Source: Siderastrea siderea
Taxonomy: Eukaryota > Cnidaria > Anthozoa > Scleractinia > Rhizangiidae
Assembly (NCBI GenBank): GCA_964030785.1
Contig: OZ034973.1
Span: forward strand, 702,132-766,131
Direction: 5' to 3'
Length of the DNA stretch: 64,000 nucleotides
Shown here: piece by piece, positions 1 to 10,376 of the stretch
Numbering within the stretch: the stretch's first letter is position 1
Layout: each line of letters starts with the position of its first letter
Notes under the pieces: model-generated
What the model saw: the letters and a program-made list of their open reading frames with translations, nothing else
Told to the model about the DNA's origin: nothing
The model's database searches: none
Translations under genes and position numbers: made by a program

Positions 1-46
1 TTAAGGGAAAAAGAAGAAGAAGCGCCGTGTTGATGTTGATGTTGAT

Positions 47-720
47 TTAATTAAGGACGTTCGCGCCAATTGTTTCTGCGCATCCTTACTGCGCACGCAA
101 TTCACTTCGTGATGTCATGCCACGTCATCCATTGAGCGCGCGCGCTGTTGAAGAAATGTGGAGATATATAGCGCTAGTGGGCACTTTAATATCTATGCAC
201 GGGTTTAACTCTCTTAAATGTCCGGTGGCCCCATATTTTCTTTTGATAGATCACTTTCTTTGCCGATTATCTACGTTTTGTGAAAAATTAAAGAAAATCT
301 GTATTGTAGAAGTTTAATTTTTTTCAACTTTTCTGCCCTCGCATCATCGAATTCTACTATTATTGAAGCTGCACGGTGTTCGTTAAAGTCGATCTTAGAG
401 GTTGAATTTACCTAAAAGGATGACACCGGTTCAAATTATTTACTTAACAGACCCACTTAAGTAAAATTAGACTAAGAAAGTGGGTCTACAGCGAATCATT
501 TTTAATATTTTTCAACTAACAAGCACTGAGGCCATGTCGAGTTACGAGGGCCGATTTGTCAAAATTGGGGTAGTTTTTGACGCGCTTTATTTCGAAAACG
601 AAGTCGGTGACCCCCCAATTTTTTTCCATTTCTGACATAGGTAACTCATTATCTGACTGTAGCCAAAGTATGAAAAAAATCTGTATTGTAGAAGTTTTTC
701 GCGCGAACGTCCTTAATTAA
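47..720. mobile_element. MITE with TTAA-type ends
   Basis: The two ends are perfect 20-bp inverted repeats (47-66 and 701-720) that begin TTAATTAAGGACG. TTAA duplication at insertion is the habit of piggyBac and Kolobok transposons, so this is probably a non-autonomous member of one of those groups. A short internal direct repeat around CTGTATTGTAGAAG occurs at about 298 and again at about 679, next to the right end. No transposase is encoded. The flanks (GTCATGCCACG near 113 inside and near 772 outside) show some local similarity, so the element may have carried a piece of flanking DNA. Confidence 0.75.
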
Positions 721-1519
721 CCAGGGTGTCCTGATTAACCTTGCACGAGCTGCACGCATTATAAATACGCGTCATGCCACGCGTCATCCAAACGCCATTT
801 TCCATCTTTTTACTTTACTCCGCTTGTTTTGAGACAGTCATTCGGCGGTTTTTTAGCATCGATCAAGGCGGATAAGACAAAGAAAAGATAAACCAAAGTC
901 GGCGTTTTTCGGGAACTTCATAGATTACCAGGGTTTATATGGAGGAAACCCAAAGGAAGCAACCTAGATCTAGCACCGAATAGCACCGAATTTGATCCCA
1001 GTCCATTGCATCACACATTTTTGCTCGGATACGCTCGTTTCATCGCCCAACCTTTTCCCGCCCTGTGCGCAACTGTTAGCGGTCGCGATTTGGCTTTGTT
1101 GCTAGGCAACTGTGCGGACACCTTCGAAAAATATATAGGCAGATCGAGATTGACCGCCCTTTAGCAATCCTCGCGCGATCCCCACGCGACAAATTTATAA
1201 ACCTCGCTTTGCGAGGAAACCCTTAATGAAATGTTCTGCTGCAGTAGCAAGATCGAAAAAAAACATTTATAGAATGCATTTTCTATTCGTACATTTCAAT
1301 TTGTAATGTCACGTGGATCATCGCGTGACTAATATTGGTTTCCTTTGGTCTCTCAGTCAGTGTTCCCTTTGCGGTTACGTTTCTTGCAACGTCATCATTT
1401 CCGAGAGATTTCAAAAATACCTCCTCGCAATTTTAAAAGAGGCGAACTAAACCGTGCAGTTCGAAAGTCACTCCAGCTGGAAAAGAGTCGAGATCTGAAG
1501 TCGATAGCAGCTTTTCAAG
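721..1519. other. 5' flank of the candidate gene at 1520
   Basis: No coding region can be supported here. The stretch is less AT-rich than the rest of the window, with several CpG-containing motifs between about 1020 and 1200. That would suit a promoter and 5' UTR of the gene starting at 1520, but no core promoter element is clear enough to call. Confidence 0.25.
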
Positions 1520-2320
1520 ATGAAGGGAGTCGTAAATTTTTGCTACATTCGTTGCTGTGTTAGCCACTCTGTGGAGAACTATACGCTTGCAGAGACAGAC
1601 GACGAATGGCTGGTTGAGTTAAAAGCTGAGATTTCCAAGACAAAGTTGAAGTAAGGAGAGGAAAGTTATTTCTTTTATAAAAATGTTGGAAAGTTTTGTT
1701 AACTTCAAAATTCATAAACTGCAGCCGCCAATAGATAGATGTTCTGTAAACCGGAAGCTTTGATTCTTATTTTCGTTAGACAAAGTTGAAGTAAGGAGAG
1801 GAAAGTTATTTCTTTTATAAAAATGTTGGAAAGTTTTGTTAACTTCCAAATTCATAAACTGCAGCCGCCAATAGATAGATGTTCTGTAAACCGGAAGCTT
1901 TGATTCTTATTTTCGTTGGATAGTTTACTCTGCACCGACTATCCATTTCTTGCGTACAAAGCGTTCTTAAATCAAAGGTAATGCAGCTCAAAATTTTACC
2001 TTACTGATGTATGAAAACTCCAAAAAGGTGAAAGTGAATTTTAAGGTAAACGAATAGCTCAGAATGAGAAATGGCTGGGTCGGATAAGCTTCAGAGTAAC
2101 GTTTTCAAGGGCGCAAGAAACTCGTCATGATATATAGCCTCCTCTTTTAGCTCTGTTTTCTGTTTCCCTAGCAGTTTACCAGATGTGATTTTACAGCGAC
2201 ATAATCAACGAGCTTAACGTGCAGTCCGAAGATTCAAACGCCGGTGGTGGTGCGAACAGAGTGGGCCAAAGCTGCCCGGTTGTCCAGGCTACAAGAAAAA
2301 ACAGAAGTCTGAAAATCAAC
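1520..2320 (+). CDS. Candidate 5' exons of an unrecognised gene
   Basis: Exon 1 runs from ATG 1520 to 1650 and is followed by a GTAAGG donor. Exon 2 runs 2197-2320, preceded by a TTTTACAG acceptor and followed by GTAAGT. Joined, they give 85 uninterrupted codons, ending exactly between codons. The start is MKGVVNFCYIRCC, followed by an acidic stretch, then a Gly/Ala/Ser-rich part ending in basic residues. No domain is recognised. The exon 1 donor lies inside a 140-bp tandem duplication, so a second identical donor sits 140 bp downstream. The rest of the gene is not found with confidence; the exon at 9594-9753 is a candidate terminus. Splice-site quality and the open frame support the call, but it could be a fragment. 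Confidence 0.45.
1639..1918. repeat. 140-bp tandem duplication
   Basis: Two adjacent copies, 1639-1778 and 1779-1918, differ by a single base in the part I compared (TTCAAAATTC against TTCCAAATTC). The near identity means the duplication is recent. Each copy carries the last bases of exon 1 of the candidate gene and its GTAAGG splice donor. Confidence 0.9.
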
Positions 2321-4560
2321 GTAAGTTGCAAGATATTTTTACTCATACTGCATATTTTCCACAGTACAGCAAAAACCGATCCTCAAAGCGGTAAAAGCAT
2401 TTAGCCGTGTTTTTCTCGCAGCTCATAGTGGCGCGATATCATGCAGTTGTTCATCTTTAGATATTTTAGATAGGTTTGTTCAAAGTTACTATTTGATTCT
2501 CTTCTATACAAGCCGAGTACTGTCCTTGAAATTGTGTCTCGGACAAAAAAAAAATCACAACAAACTTGTCTGGGTTGCTCTCCCTTCTTCCTATTTTCAA
2601 AAAATAATGTTCGGCTTGGAGCATAGCATATATGAGTAACGGTATCTAGCCACAGTACAAAATACCAGAGTTATAATCGGCTAGTGAAATGGCTCTAACT
2701 GCGGGAAAATGGAATGCAGAGATAAAAAGAAGTGATGCGCTTCATGTAAAGGAAACCAACTAACCAACCGAGAAAACAAACAAACAAACATGCTCGGCGT
2801 CATTTGTGTTGAAAAAAAAGAGCTTTACAAAAAAGAATTTTTTAAACAGGGAGTGCCAGAAATGGGGAGCAACAATACACATTGTTAAAGGTTTTAAGTG
2901 GTTTTGAAGACATTTCAAAGGCCACTATCATACTAAAATGAAGTGAAACTGCTTACATGAGCAATATAGACAATGAAAGCATTGGCGTTGAGCAGAACCA
3001 GGATATAAAGACATTTTTGTTTCGAAGAAATGATCTGCGTGCAAAGCAACTCGAAATCAGCAAAACAGCATGAAACCAGGCACGAGAAAGAACGTCATTC
3101 TATTCTAAGATAGCTTACATGTTCCTATTAAGTCCCCATCCGCCCTGGAAAAACACGGCAATAAAAATTCAAGAAAAATAGAAAACTTCACTTTACTAAA
3201 CACCGAAAAACAAACGGAAATACAGAAAGGAAATGTGACAAGCCTTCATTTGAATGATCACGTGGGAGGACTTCATTCATAGGCGTCGACACCAGCAACC
3301 TCGTCCCCAGTCCCCAAGCTAGGCTCCCTCCTCTTCCCGCCGCAAATGCGAAAGAGAGGCGAAGTAACGAGGACAAGAAAGTTGATGGACTGAAAACTTA
3401 TGGTTCGGTTTATTTGTTCATGTTTATAATTACTACTACAACTTTCTAACATCACTACAAATCTGCAGACAGTGACAAGGCATTCTAGTGGACTAATGCA
3501 ACGAGGCAATCTTCAGAGCTCTCAAGTTGATTTGTCGCCAAAGAGTGAGATTTTGACGGCTTTTTGACGGGGTAGCCGTCTATTGTGACGCTAAAGGCGT
3601 CACCTTTCTAGGGGGGTTTGGGGGCATGCTCCCCCAGAAAATTTTGAAAAATTGAACTAGCTAAGACGTGTTTTCCTTTATTATGAGCGGAAATGGGACC
3701 CTTCGAAAGTAACTATTTAGATCCCAGATTTTTCTTTTAAATGCACTAATAACTCTTTCTTAACATTCCGCCTTATCCAGAAGTCAAATTAACATGTCAT
3801 ATCTCTGAAAAACAGGAGTTTCTTCTACATGCTGTCACGCTGATCAATGCTCTTTGTTGTAGTTGTTGTTCCAAGTAGCTTTCTTGGCACTGACCAACTA
3901 ATCTACAGGTGGTTCAAAAGATGACTCCTTGTTGGCCATTTTGATAGTAAGCAGAGAGGCCAGTGTACCATCCATCTGGAGAAAGGGCCGAAATGTTGTA
4001 TTGTTTTTCCTTATTAGAGAAAAGACTCTCTCTTTACCGGCATTTCAATGTGGTAGAACAAGAACTGCACGAGAATTTGTTAGAAAGCGTTGGAAGCCAG
4101 TACAAAGGGAACATGGAGTGAATTATTCCCAGAATGGTGGTTCATTAGGGAGTCACTTAACTTAAGCAGCAATTTTCTGCCTCAAAATGAACTGTTTAAA
4201 TCAAAAACCTTAAATGCGTGAGAAATAACACTTCTAGCGCGAGGGCGTAGGATTGCATTCGTTTGCGTGAGACTCACACTTGAGAGTTAAGTACCAAACT
4301 GTCGTATCAACGAGACGCAAAGTGACTCAAGTTCGATTTTCCTCTGACTTACTTGCCATTTGCTTGAAAGGCTATCATACTCGTGTATTCTTTTATTCTT
4401 TATTGGTTGAGGACTCTGGCTACGAGTGGTCGACAACCGCTGACCGAGGAGCCCGTGGACTCTAAATCCTGAGCCAGGGATGGTGAAATCCCGGATATTA
4501 TTCGGTGTCCACAAGTTTATTAATTAAACGGTAAAAATTTTCACACGCCAAGGTGGTTAC
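2321..4560. other. Non-coding, probably intronic
   Basis: No exon with credible splice sites and no conserved protein is seen. One dispersed repeat copy lies at 3540-3670 (separate entry). Small open frames on both strands here look random. Confidence 0.3.
3540..3670 (+). repeat. Dispersed GGGGGCATG repeat, copy A
   Basis: This copy shares a core of the form AGGGGG-x(5)-GGGGGCATG-x(2)-CCCC followed by GAAAATTTTGAAA with copies at about 38600-38690 and 63920-64000. Only one short block is conserved. It is preceded here by small inverted repeats (GACGGGGTAGCCGTC, and GTGACGC/GCGTCAC). Confidence 0.6.
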
Positions 4561-4584
4561 CTCGGCTACACGTAAACGTACAAT

Positions 4585-4700
4585 ATCGTTAATATGAGGT
4601 AAGCTTACGCCCTCCTACGCCGCGCTGGCTTGGTCTTACGCCGCTTTACGCCAAAGACCACGATCGTACGCCAGTACGCCGAGCGATTTGGAAACCCACG
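4585..4700. repeat. Degenerate TACGCC-rich stretch
   Basis: The hexamer TACGCC or close variants recur about eight times within roughly 110 bp in irregular register. It resembles a decayed simple repeat rather than a gene. Confidence 0.45.
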
Positions 4701-4739
4701 CCGAAGATCTTCCGGGTAACGTACGCAAAATGCAGCCTG

Positions 4740-5025
4740 GGTTTTATTAGTGTGTCGCATGAGAGAGGCAATAAGAATGTGATTTTCTCTCGTTCTACAA
4801 GCGTGACGAGCGATAAATCATTCAGAAATTTCAATGTTCCTCGTTCTATAAGCGTGAGACGCGACAGAAGCAGTGACAAATGTTTATTTCACTCGTTCTA
4901 TTAGCGCGTGACACGCGACAGACAATCACAAATGTGAATTTTCCTCGTTCTTTAAGCGTATTGAGCGAGAGGCAATAAGAAATGTGAATTACCGTCGTTC
5001 TGTTAGACAGGCAATCAGAAATTAA
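4740..5025. repeat. Degenerate ~65-bp minisatellite
   Basis: About five imperfect units begin CTCGTTCTATAAGCG and contain a GACGCGACAG-type block followed by AATCA or AGAAAT. The same unit occurs once at 9438-9476 beside the Merlin transposase, so the array probably derives from the end of that transposon family. Confidence 0.65.
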
Positions 5026-5049
5026 GACTTATCAGGCAAACAAGATGTA

Positions 5050-5481
5050 TTTTAAGATGGAATCCATCAGGAAATTGAGTAATTGGTGGACAAAAACCTT
5101 GTACCAGAATAATTTAAAGTATATCGCATTCTTTTTTACACTTTTTAAGAGCTGTAGATGTAATTTGTTATCTGTAATAACCCCAAAGACTATTTCTAAT
5201 GGGAGCCCGTGAAATTTAATTTCAAATTTAACAGGAATTGTGTAAACACAGGTAAAATAGGTAAATTTTTATGCGTAAGATTTCATTTTGTGAAATTTGA
5301 AATTCATTTTCTCGGGCTCCCATAAGAAATTGTCTTTGGGGTTGTCACAGATAACAAATTACATCCATGGCTCTCAAAAAATGTAAAAAAGAATGCGATA
5401 TGCTTTAAATTATTCTGGTACAAGGTTTTTGTTCACTGAAAATTGAAATTACTCAATTTCCTAATGGATTCCGTCTTAAAA
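5050..5481. mobile_element. Foldback (long inverted-repeat) element
   Basis: The left arm (about 5050-5232) is the diverged reverse complement of the right arm (about 5289-5481), with a loop of about 55 bp. Matching blocks include GGTACAAGGTTTTTG, ATAACAAATTACAT and GGGCTCCCAT. It encodes nothing. A transcript through it would form a hairpin of about 180 bp. Confidence 0.85.
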
Positions 5482-5616
5482 CCTTAACATATTTATTATT
5501 TACAGCATTCATAACTTACATATTTCTTTAAAAAAACCCTGATTGATATTCCTAACTATTTTGCATTGCACTTGAAAACTCACATGACTCGTTTGAGAAT
5601 GAACCGGTCTCAGAAA

Positions 5617-6114
5617 TTACAACAATTGCTTTCTTTTTAACTTGGCATCTAAGTCACTGTTGAAGCACTCGTTTACAAACCAGAACAGCACATTCCTCTT
5701 AAACTGTGTCATCTTCCTAGTAAGTTCAAGGTATTGGTTCAACCTACGGAAGCCCTGTTCGCAAGATTCTGTATTCACACCCCTGATCTCTTCAAACTTC
5801 GCTAGATGGGGGTGATACAGACGGTTTGGATGGTCAGGTGGCATACACACCTCCTCCGCATGTTTGGAGACATGACAAATGTCAACTAAAAACTGCACAT
5901 TCTCCATCAACAGCTTTGCACCCGCACTGCCATTTTTAGCTTGGTTCTTTAAAAAAGGCACCAAACCACATGCTCTACCGTACCCTAAATATTTCAGTCT
6001 CTTCAAATCGTTTACGTCACTACAAAATGTTCTGAGAAGAAAAAGAAACACCTGCGTGTACGACTCACTTGTAAACATTTCCGTCACGCCCACGATTATT
6101 CCACAAGGGTGCAT
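5617..6114 (-). pseudogene. KDZ-family transposase C-terminal remnant
   Basis: A 165-codon minus-strand frame carries the pattern seen near the C-terminus of KDZ (Kyakuja-Dileera-Zisupton) transposases: a block starting [13 protein letters not shown], then a late [15 protein letters not shown] segment followed by [15 protein letters not shown]. Full KDZ transposases are several times longer and have N-terminal cysteine clusters, so this is a fragment. Nothing matching the N-terminal part lies upstream on the minus strand within the window. Assignment rests on recalled motif similarity, not on a search. It sits between the foldback element and the 111-bp satellite in a TE-rich stretch. Confidence 0.55.
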
Positions 6115-6597
6115 GAGAGCAAGTATGCCTGCCGTTGTTTGGTAGAAAAGGGAAACGTTTTCTTTCTTTTAGACTTTGAATACCATACCAACTTATTAAC
6201 TCTCGCTATGAACTAACAACTCTAGTTGCTTGATGTATAGAAGACTTCAAAATGTTTGAAAATTTGCTTCCGTAATCAGTTTTACAATTTAATATTTTTC
6301 CTTCGATAATTGATTTCAGTATTTGTTTAGTGTTTAAGTTTTTAGCATTTGTAACAAGTCTATACAAGAAGAGTTTAAATTTTTTGCAGAAAAGTTAGGA
6401 TATGAAACAAATCGACTACTTGAGGACTTTCAAAAGGTTTGAATATCATTTTATAATCATTTCTAGAATTCATCATCAATGACTGTTTTGCAACACCATA
6501 TTGCATTTGAAAGTTTTTTCAAACAATAAATGTTTTGTTCAACAAAAGATGTCTTTAACAACTTTGTGTCTGCCTTCCACTTTCTATCCTTATTCAT
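6115..6597. other. AT-rich spacer
   Basis: No gene, RNA or clear repeat is visible between the KDZ remnant and the satellite. Confidence 0.3.
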
Positions 6598-7290
6598 AAA
6601 ACGAAATATCAAACTCAACCAGACATAGTCACGCAATCAAATGCTTGAGATTCTTGATAGTCTTTTTGATATTTTGAGATTATCATGACAGTTTGATAAT
6701 ATCATGATACATCAAAATATCAAACCCCACCAGACATAGTCCCGTTATCAAACACTTGAGAGTTTTGATAGTCTTTTTGATATTTTGAGATTAACATGAT
6801 AGTTTTATAATATCATGATATATCAAAATATCAAACCCCACCAGACATAGTCTCGCTATCAAACGCTGGAGATTTTTGATAGTCTTTTTGATATTTCGAG
6901 ATTATCATGATAGTTTGATAATATCATGATATCAGTCAAAATATCAAACCCCACCAGACATAGTCACGTTATCAAACGCTTGAGAATTTTGATAGTCTTT
7001 TGATTATTTCGAGATTATCATGATGGTTTGATAATATCACGATATATCAAAATATCAACTGAACCCCACCAGACATAGTCTCGTTATCAAACGCTTGAGA
7101 TTTTTGATAGTCTTTTTGATATTTCGAGATTATCATGATAGTTTGATAATATCATGATATATCGAAATATCAAACCCCACCAGACATAGTCTCGTTATCA
7201 AACGCTTGAGATTTTTGATCGTCTTTTTGATATTTCGAGATTATCATGATAGTTTGATAATATCATAATATATCAAAATATCAAACCTCT
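6598..7290. repeat. 111-bp satellite array, six units
   Basis: The marker AGACATAGTC recurs at 6621, 6732, 6843, 6956, 7071 and 7182, giving a period of 111 bp (two units of 113 and 115 bp). Each unit holds a palindromic AT-rich core built from TATCATGAT, TTTGATA and ATCAAAATATCAAA, so each can fold into a hairpin. Units differ by point changes and small indels. A decayed seventh unit trails to about 7390. Confidence 0.9.
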
Positions 7291-7399
7291 CAAAAAGATA
7301 GTCGTGATATTCTGATATCATGTGCAATGGAGAATATCAAAATATCATTGCCTTGTATCACTCTCAAGATATCATGATATTATCAAAAAATATTAGAAG

Positions 7400-7918
7400 A
7401 AATGTATAAGGAAAGATTTGATTTTTCAAAACTGATAGGAGGGATTGATATTTTGATATTCTGCAATTCCGCACCTCCCTCCGATTCCATAGCTTCGTGG
7501 ACGGGTCGTCGTGAAGACGAGCGCGATTTTCAAAACCTTACGTTTCCTGTCACCATTGTGTTACACGCAAAACACAAATTCAATATAATGTTTTGAAGAA
7601 AGCCTGGTATTACCCAAGCGGTCACTTACAGTATTTAGGTTGGAAACCTTCTATACTTGGAATAAAGTAAGTAAAATATCAAAAGGAAACGCAAGGACTC
7701 GCGGCTGGGAAATGTTTTAAGATACATGATACCAGTGTAGCTCGAATAAATTATAATCGGAGTCGTGAAAGCGCCATGCGTCCTCTAACATACATTTCTT
7801 CACATAAAAGTCAGTAGCCTTAAAATTTGATCGATGTCGGGTTCTTGTTCGACCTACATGCAAATCCGCAACGCGGCTAAACTACATAATACAGGGCCAC
7901 TTTTCTAGCTATTCTAAT
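7400..7918. other. Non-coding spacer
   Basis: Nothing recognised. A 64-codon open frame at 7402-7596 has no recognisable motif and is treated as chance. Confidence 0.3.
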
Positions 7919-8175
7919 TGAGGTGGCTCGGTGGCTCGTCAGTCGATTCTAAGATACGTCATTCAGCTGGCTCGCCGGCTCGTCAGTCGATTTCAACCTG
8001 GAAGGTGTATTATTCAGGTGGCTCGGCGGCTCGGCGGCTCGTCAGTCGATTTGAACCTTGAAGTATTTTTCTAGCTATTCTAAATGAGGTGGCTCGGCGG
8101 CTCGTCAGTCGATTCTTACCTGGAAGGTGTATTATTCAGGTGGCTCGGCGGTTCAGCGGCTCGTCAGCCGTTCTA
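7919..8175. repeat. GGCTCGGCGG-type minisatellite
   Basis: Five blocks of GGTGGCTCGGCGGCTCG followed by TCAGTCGATT recur with 40-70 bp between them. Longer shared context (TTTCTAGCTATTCTAA and GGAAGGTGTATTATTCAG) shows nested duplication. The same motif appears inverted at 9480-9510 on the far side of the Merlin transposase, so the array looks like multiplied copies of a transposon end. Confidence 0.75.
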
Positions 8176-8339
8176 CCTGTCAAGAACTTCAGTAGCTCGA
8201 CGGCTCCATAGATACAACAAGTTTTGGCCGAGTTGCACAGCGGCTCCAATCAAAAAAATAGAAGGCCTGAGACCGAGGTTAGCGATGCCTCGCGAGTCTG
8301 TTCGCCCCAAACAAAAAACAACGCGAAAGGCGTGCGATA

Positions 8340-8670
8340 CGCGAAAGTGTATCAGGAAACGAATATTAAAAATAAATTTTATTTCACATAGCGTTCGATG
8401 TTATAAGGTATACAAAAACTAAGTAATCGAAATTCATATTGATCACTTTTACTCTTTCCTGCCACAAGACAATTAAAAGCGTTTTAAACTTCTTCTCCGC
8501 GTCAGTGATATACGAAAGTGAAAGTGACGCAGGAAATGAATATTAAAATAACTTTTATTTTACACTTTACCAAAGCCTTACCAAAAATAGTAATAGAAAT
8601 TCATATTCATCACTTTGACTCTTTCCTGTCACAAGACAACTAGAAGCGTTTTTATAAAATACTTCTGCAA
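8340..8670. repeat. Imperfect ~180-bp direct duplication
   Basis: Two diverged copies share the order GATA(T)ACG(A)AAAGTG, CAGGAAA(C/T)GAATATTAAAA, TTCATATT(G/C)ATCACTTT, CTCTTTCCTG and CACAAGACAA. They are non-coding and lie inside the left part of the Merlin element. Confidence 0.7.
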
Positions 8671-8737
8671 GTTCGTAAGGCGAACTACATGAAACGATAA
8701 CTTGTCTAAAATGGAGCGGTCTATTACTTAACAATGT

Positions 8738-9429
8738 TTACACCTTGTATAGTTCTTTAACGTCTCCTAAGAACACTTTGAACATATCAGTATGTTTATA
8801 CTTATACCGCCACATAAATTCGGCCAAATAGGAAGAGAAATGTTCTTTACGTGTTCTGAAAATTGGAAGGCTGGTTTTCAAATGTCTCCAGTGTCCCTCC
8901 TGCTTGTTTGTGTGAAAACCTTTATCGTTTTTAAATTCTTTCGAGTAATTTACTGTCTCATGCTGGTAACCATGCTCGGACAATTTTGAATAGGAATTTC
9001 AGCAGTCGGAAACAATCAATGTTCCTGGCTCTATCCACTGTTTTATGATGGGTATTAGAGTCGCCTTAGATCGGTCTTCAACCGGGACCATGAAAGATTT
9101 ACGAGACTCCTCCTCAATGCCACCGCACACCCACTGACCCTCCACAGGATGCCCTCTATGATACGTCCTTTTGCCCACTTTTCTTTCGTCTATTTGCACA
9201 ATTTTTCCATCACCCCCAATTTTCTCGCTTTTGTCCAGCATTGTCACCTCGCAGGTTTCTCTACAGAAACTGTCCCAGTCAACTGCGGTATTTGGATTCA
9301 ACTTGAGTTGTTGCCGAATTTGGCACTGGTCTAAACCTTGTGTCCACCAATACATATATTTCAAAACTTCTTCGATGGTTAGATTGCTTTCGGCGAACCA
9401 GCTTCCTTTTCGTATGCTGACGAGCCACT
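8738..9429 (-). pseudogene. Merlin (ISXO2-like DDE) transposase
   Basis: The minus strand reads as one frame from about 9429 to 8738. The N-terminal part contains a GSWFAESNLTIEEVL helix region. The DDE domain starts with GKIVQIDERKVGKR (first catalytic D), followed by the family signature YHRGHPVEGQWVCGGIE and GTLIVSDC (second D). Downstream is HTNKQEGHWRHLK, which carries the catalytic-region E. The frame is broken once, by a TGA at the codon after SDC near 8998-9000, where family members normally have tryptophan; reading continues in the same frame afterwards. No methionine start is seen upstream of 9429 in this frame, so the N-terminus may be lost. Confidence 0.8.
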
Positions 9430-9593
9430 AAATAATATACCTTACTCGTTCTATAAACACTCAACGCGACTGGCAATCCGCCGAGTCGCCGAGCCGCTGA
9501 GCCGCCGTCGCCGTTTTAAGACAATATTAAAACATTTTTCCCACGCTCACGCATTGTCGTTTTCCTTCTTTCTTTGTCTGCTATTTTTAATAG

Positions 9594-9753
9594 GCCGTTT
9601 GAAAAGATAAAGACCAATTTGCGTCAACAGAAACCTAAAATTAGCGATGCGGTATTTGTAAGTACTGGCGGTTGCGTTGAGACTATTAATAAGTATCTTG
9701 GGAGGTACGGTACAAAGGATGGAAAAGGTTACGAGCTTGAAGAAGTTGGCTGA
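9594..9753 (+). CDS. Candidate terminal exon of an unrecognised gene
   Basis: A pyrimidine-rich tract ending TTTTTAATAG is followed by an open frame (entry after two codon bases) that runs 53 codons to TGA at 9751. It begins PFEKIKTNLRQQKPK and contains ISDAVFVSTGGCVETINKY, which looks like genuine protein. An AATAAA signal lies at 9962. Entry phase does not match the end of the exon at 2320 directly, so if the two belong together at least one more exon between them is missing. No family is recognised. Confidence 0.4.
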
Positions 9754-9961
9754 ACTTTAATTTTTCAATTTTTTTTTCTCAGCTAAAATTTGATTGGGGT
9801 TTGTTCTCTTTTCAAAACTTTACACGATATCTTCCTCTTATTTTATTGAGTGTATTTTTATAGCCACGTGATCATAATTTTAGCACAGCTTTGTCCAAAC
9901 GTAACACAGGAAAACACCGTGACATGCATAGCTTGTTTACTATAACAAACTGCCGCAATTA

Positions 9962-9967
9962 AATAAA
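9962..9967 (+). terminator. Possible polyadenylation signal
   Basis: An AATAAA hexamer lies 209 bases after the TGA of the candidate exon at 9594-9753. It is a single-motif call in AT-rich DNA. Confidence 0.25.
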
Positions 9968-10261
9968 GAATATTGATCGAGTTTGACGAAGTATGCATGA
10001 ATGAAAGACAGGGCAGAAGGTTGTTAATTTTGTCGGATGAAATCACATTATTGGCCAGTTACATTTAACTACTGGCCAATCACACGGTACTCAAAAACAA
10101 AGTGAACCAATCAGGACACAGCAAAAACATGCGGCCGGTGGCCAAGCGCGGGAATTGGGAAAACGGCGCGAAGTCACGTGGGTATATATTTTGCTCCTGA
10201 TTGGTTAAAAAAATGTTTCCTGACAGTGATGAGATTCTGTCCCTGATAGTTATGCAACAGA

Positions 10262-10376
10262 CCCCAGTTGTTCAAAAGGAGGGATAGGATGAAATGTACT
10301 CCAACCAATACATTTTATCCACTGGATAGTGATTTCTCCAGCGGATAAAAGCTGTCCAGTCTTTGAACAACTGGGG
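10262..10376. mobile_element. MITE with CCCAGTTGTTCAAA ends, copy 1
   Basis: The ends are inverted copies of CCCCAGTTGTTCAAA. The interior has a second symmetrical pair (TTTTATCC and GGATAAAA), so most of the 115 bp can fold. The same termini bound the larger element at 58379-58620, showing a family. Confidence 0.8.

Larger units (their letters stand above)
8140..9510 (-). mobile_element. Merlin-type DNA transposon, inactive
   Basis: The span is defined by an inverted motif pair, CGGCGGTTCAGCGGCTCG near 8147 and its complement near 9486-9507, enclosing an ISXO2-like (Merlin) transposase on the minus strand. Exact ends and target duplication are not certain because the left end lies in a tandem array of the same motif. 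Between the left end and the transposase is an imperfect duplication (about 8340-8500 and 8510-8670). Confidence 0.6.

Noticed and set aside
6598..7290. CRISPR or transcription-factor array
   Set aside because: Whole units of 111 bp repeat without spacers; this is satellite DNA in a eukaryotic genome.
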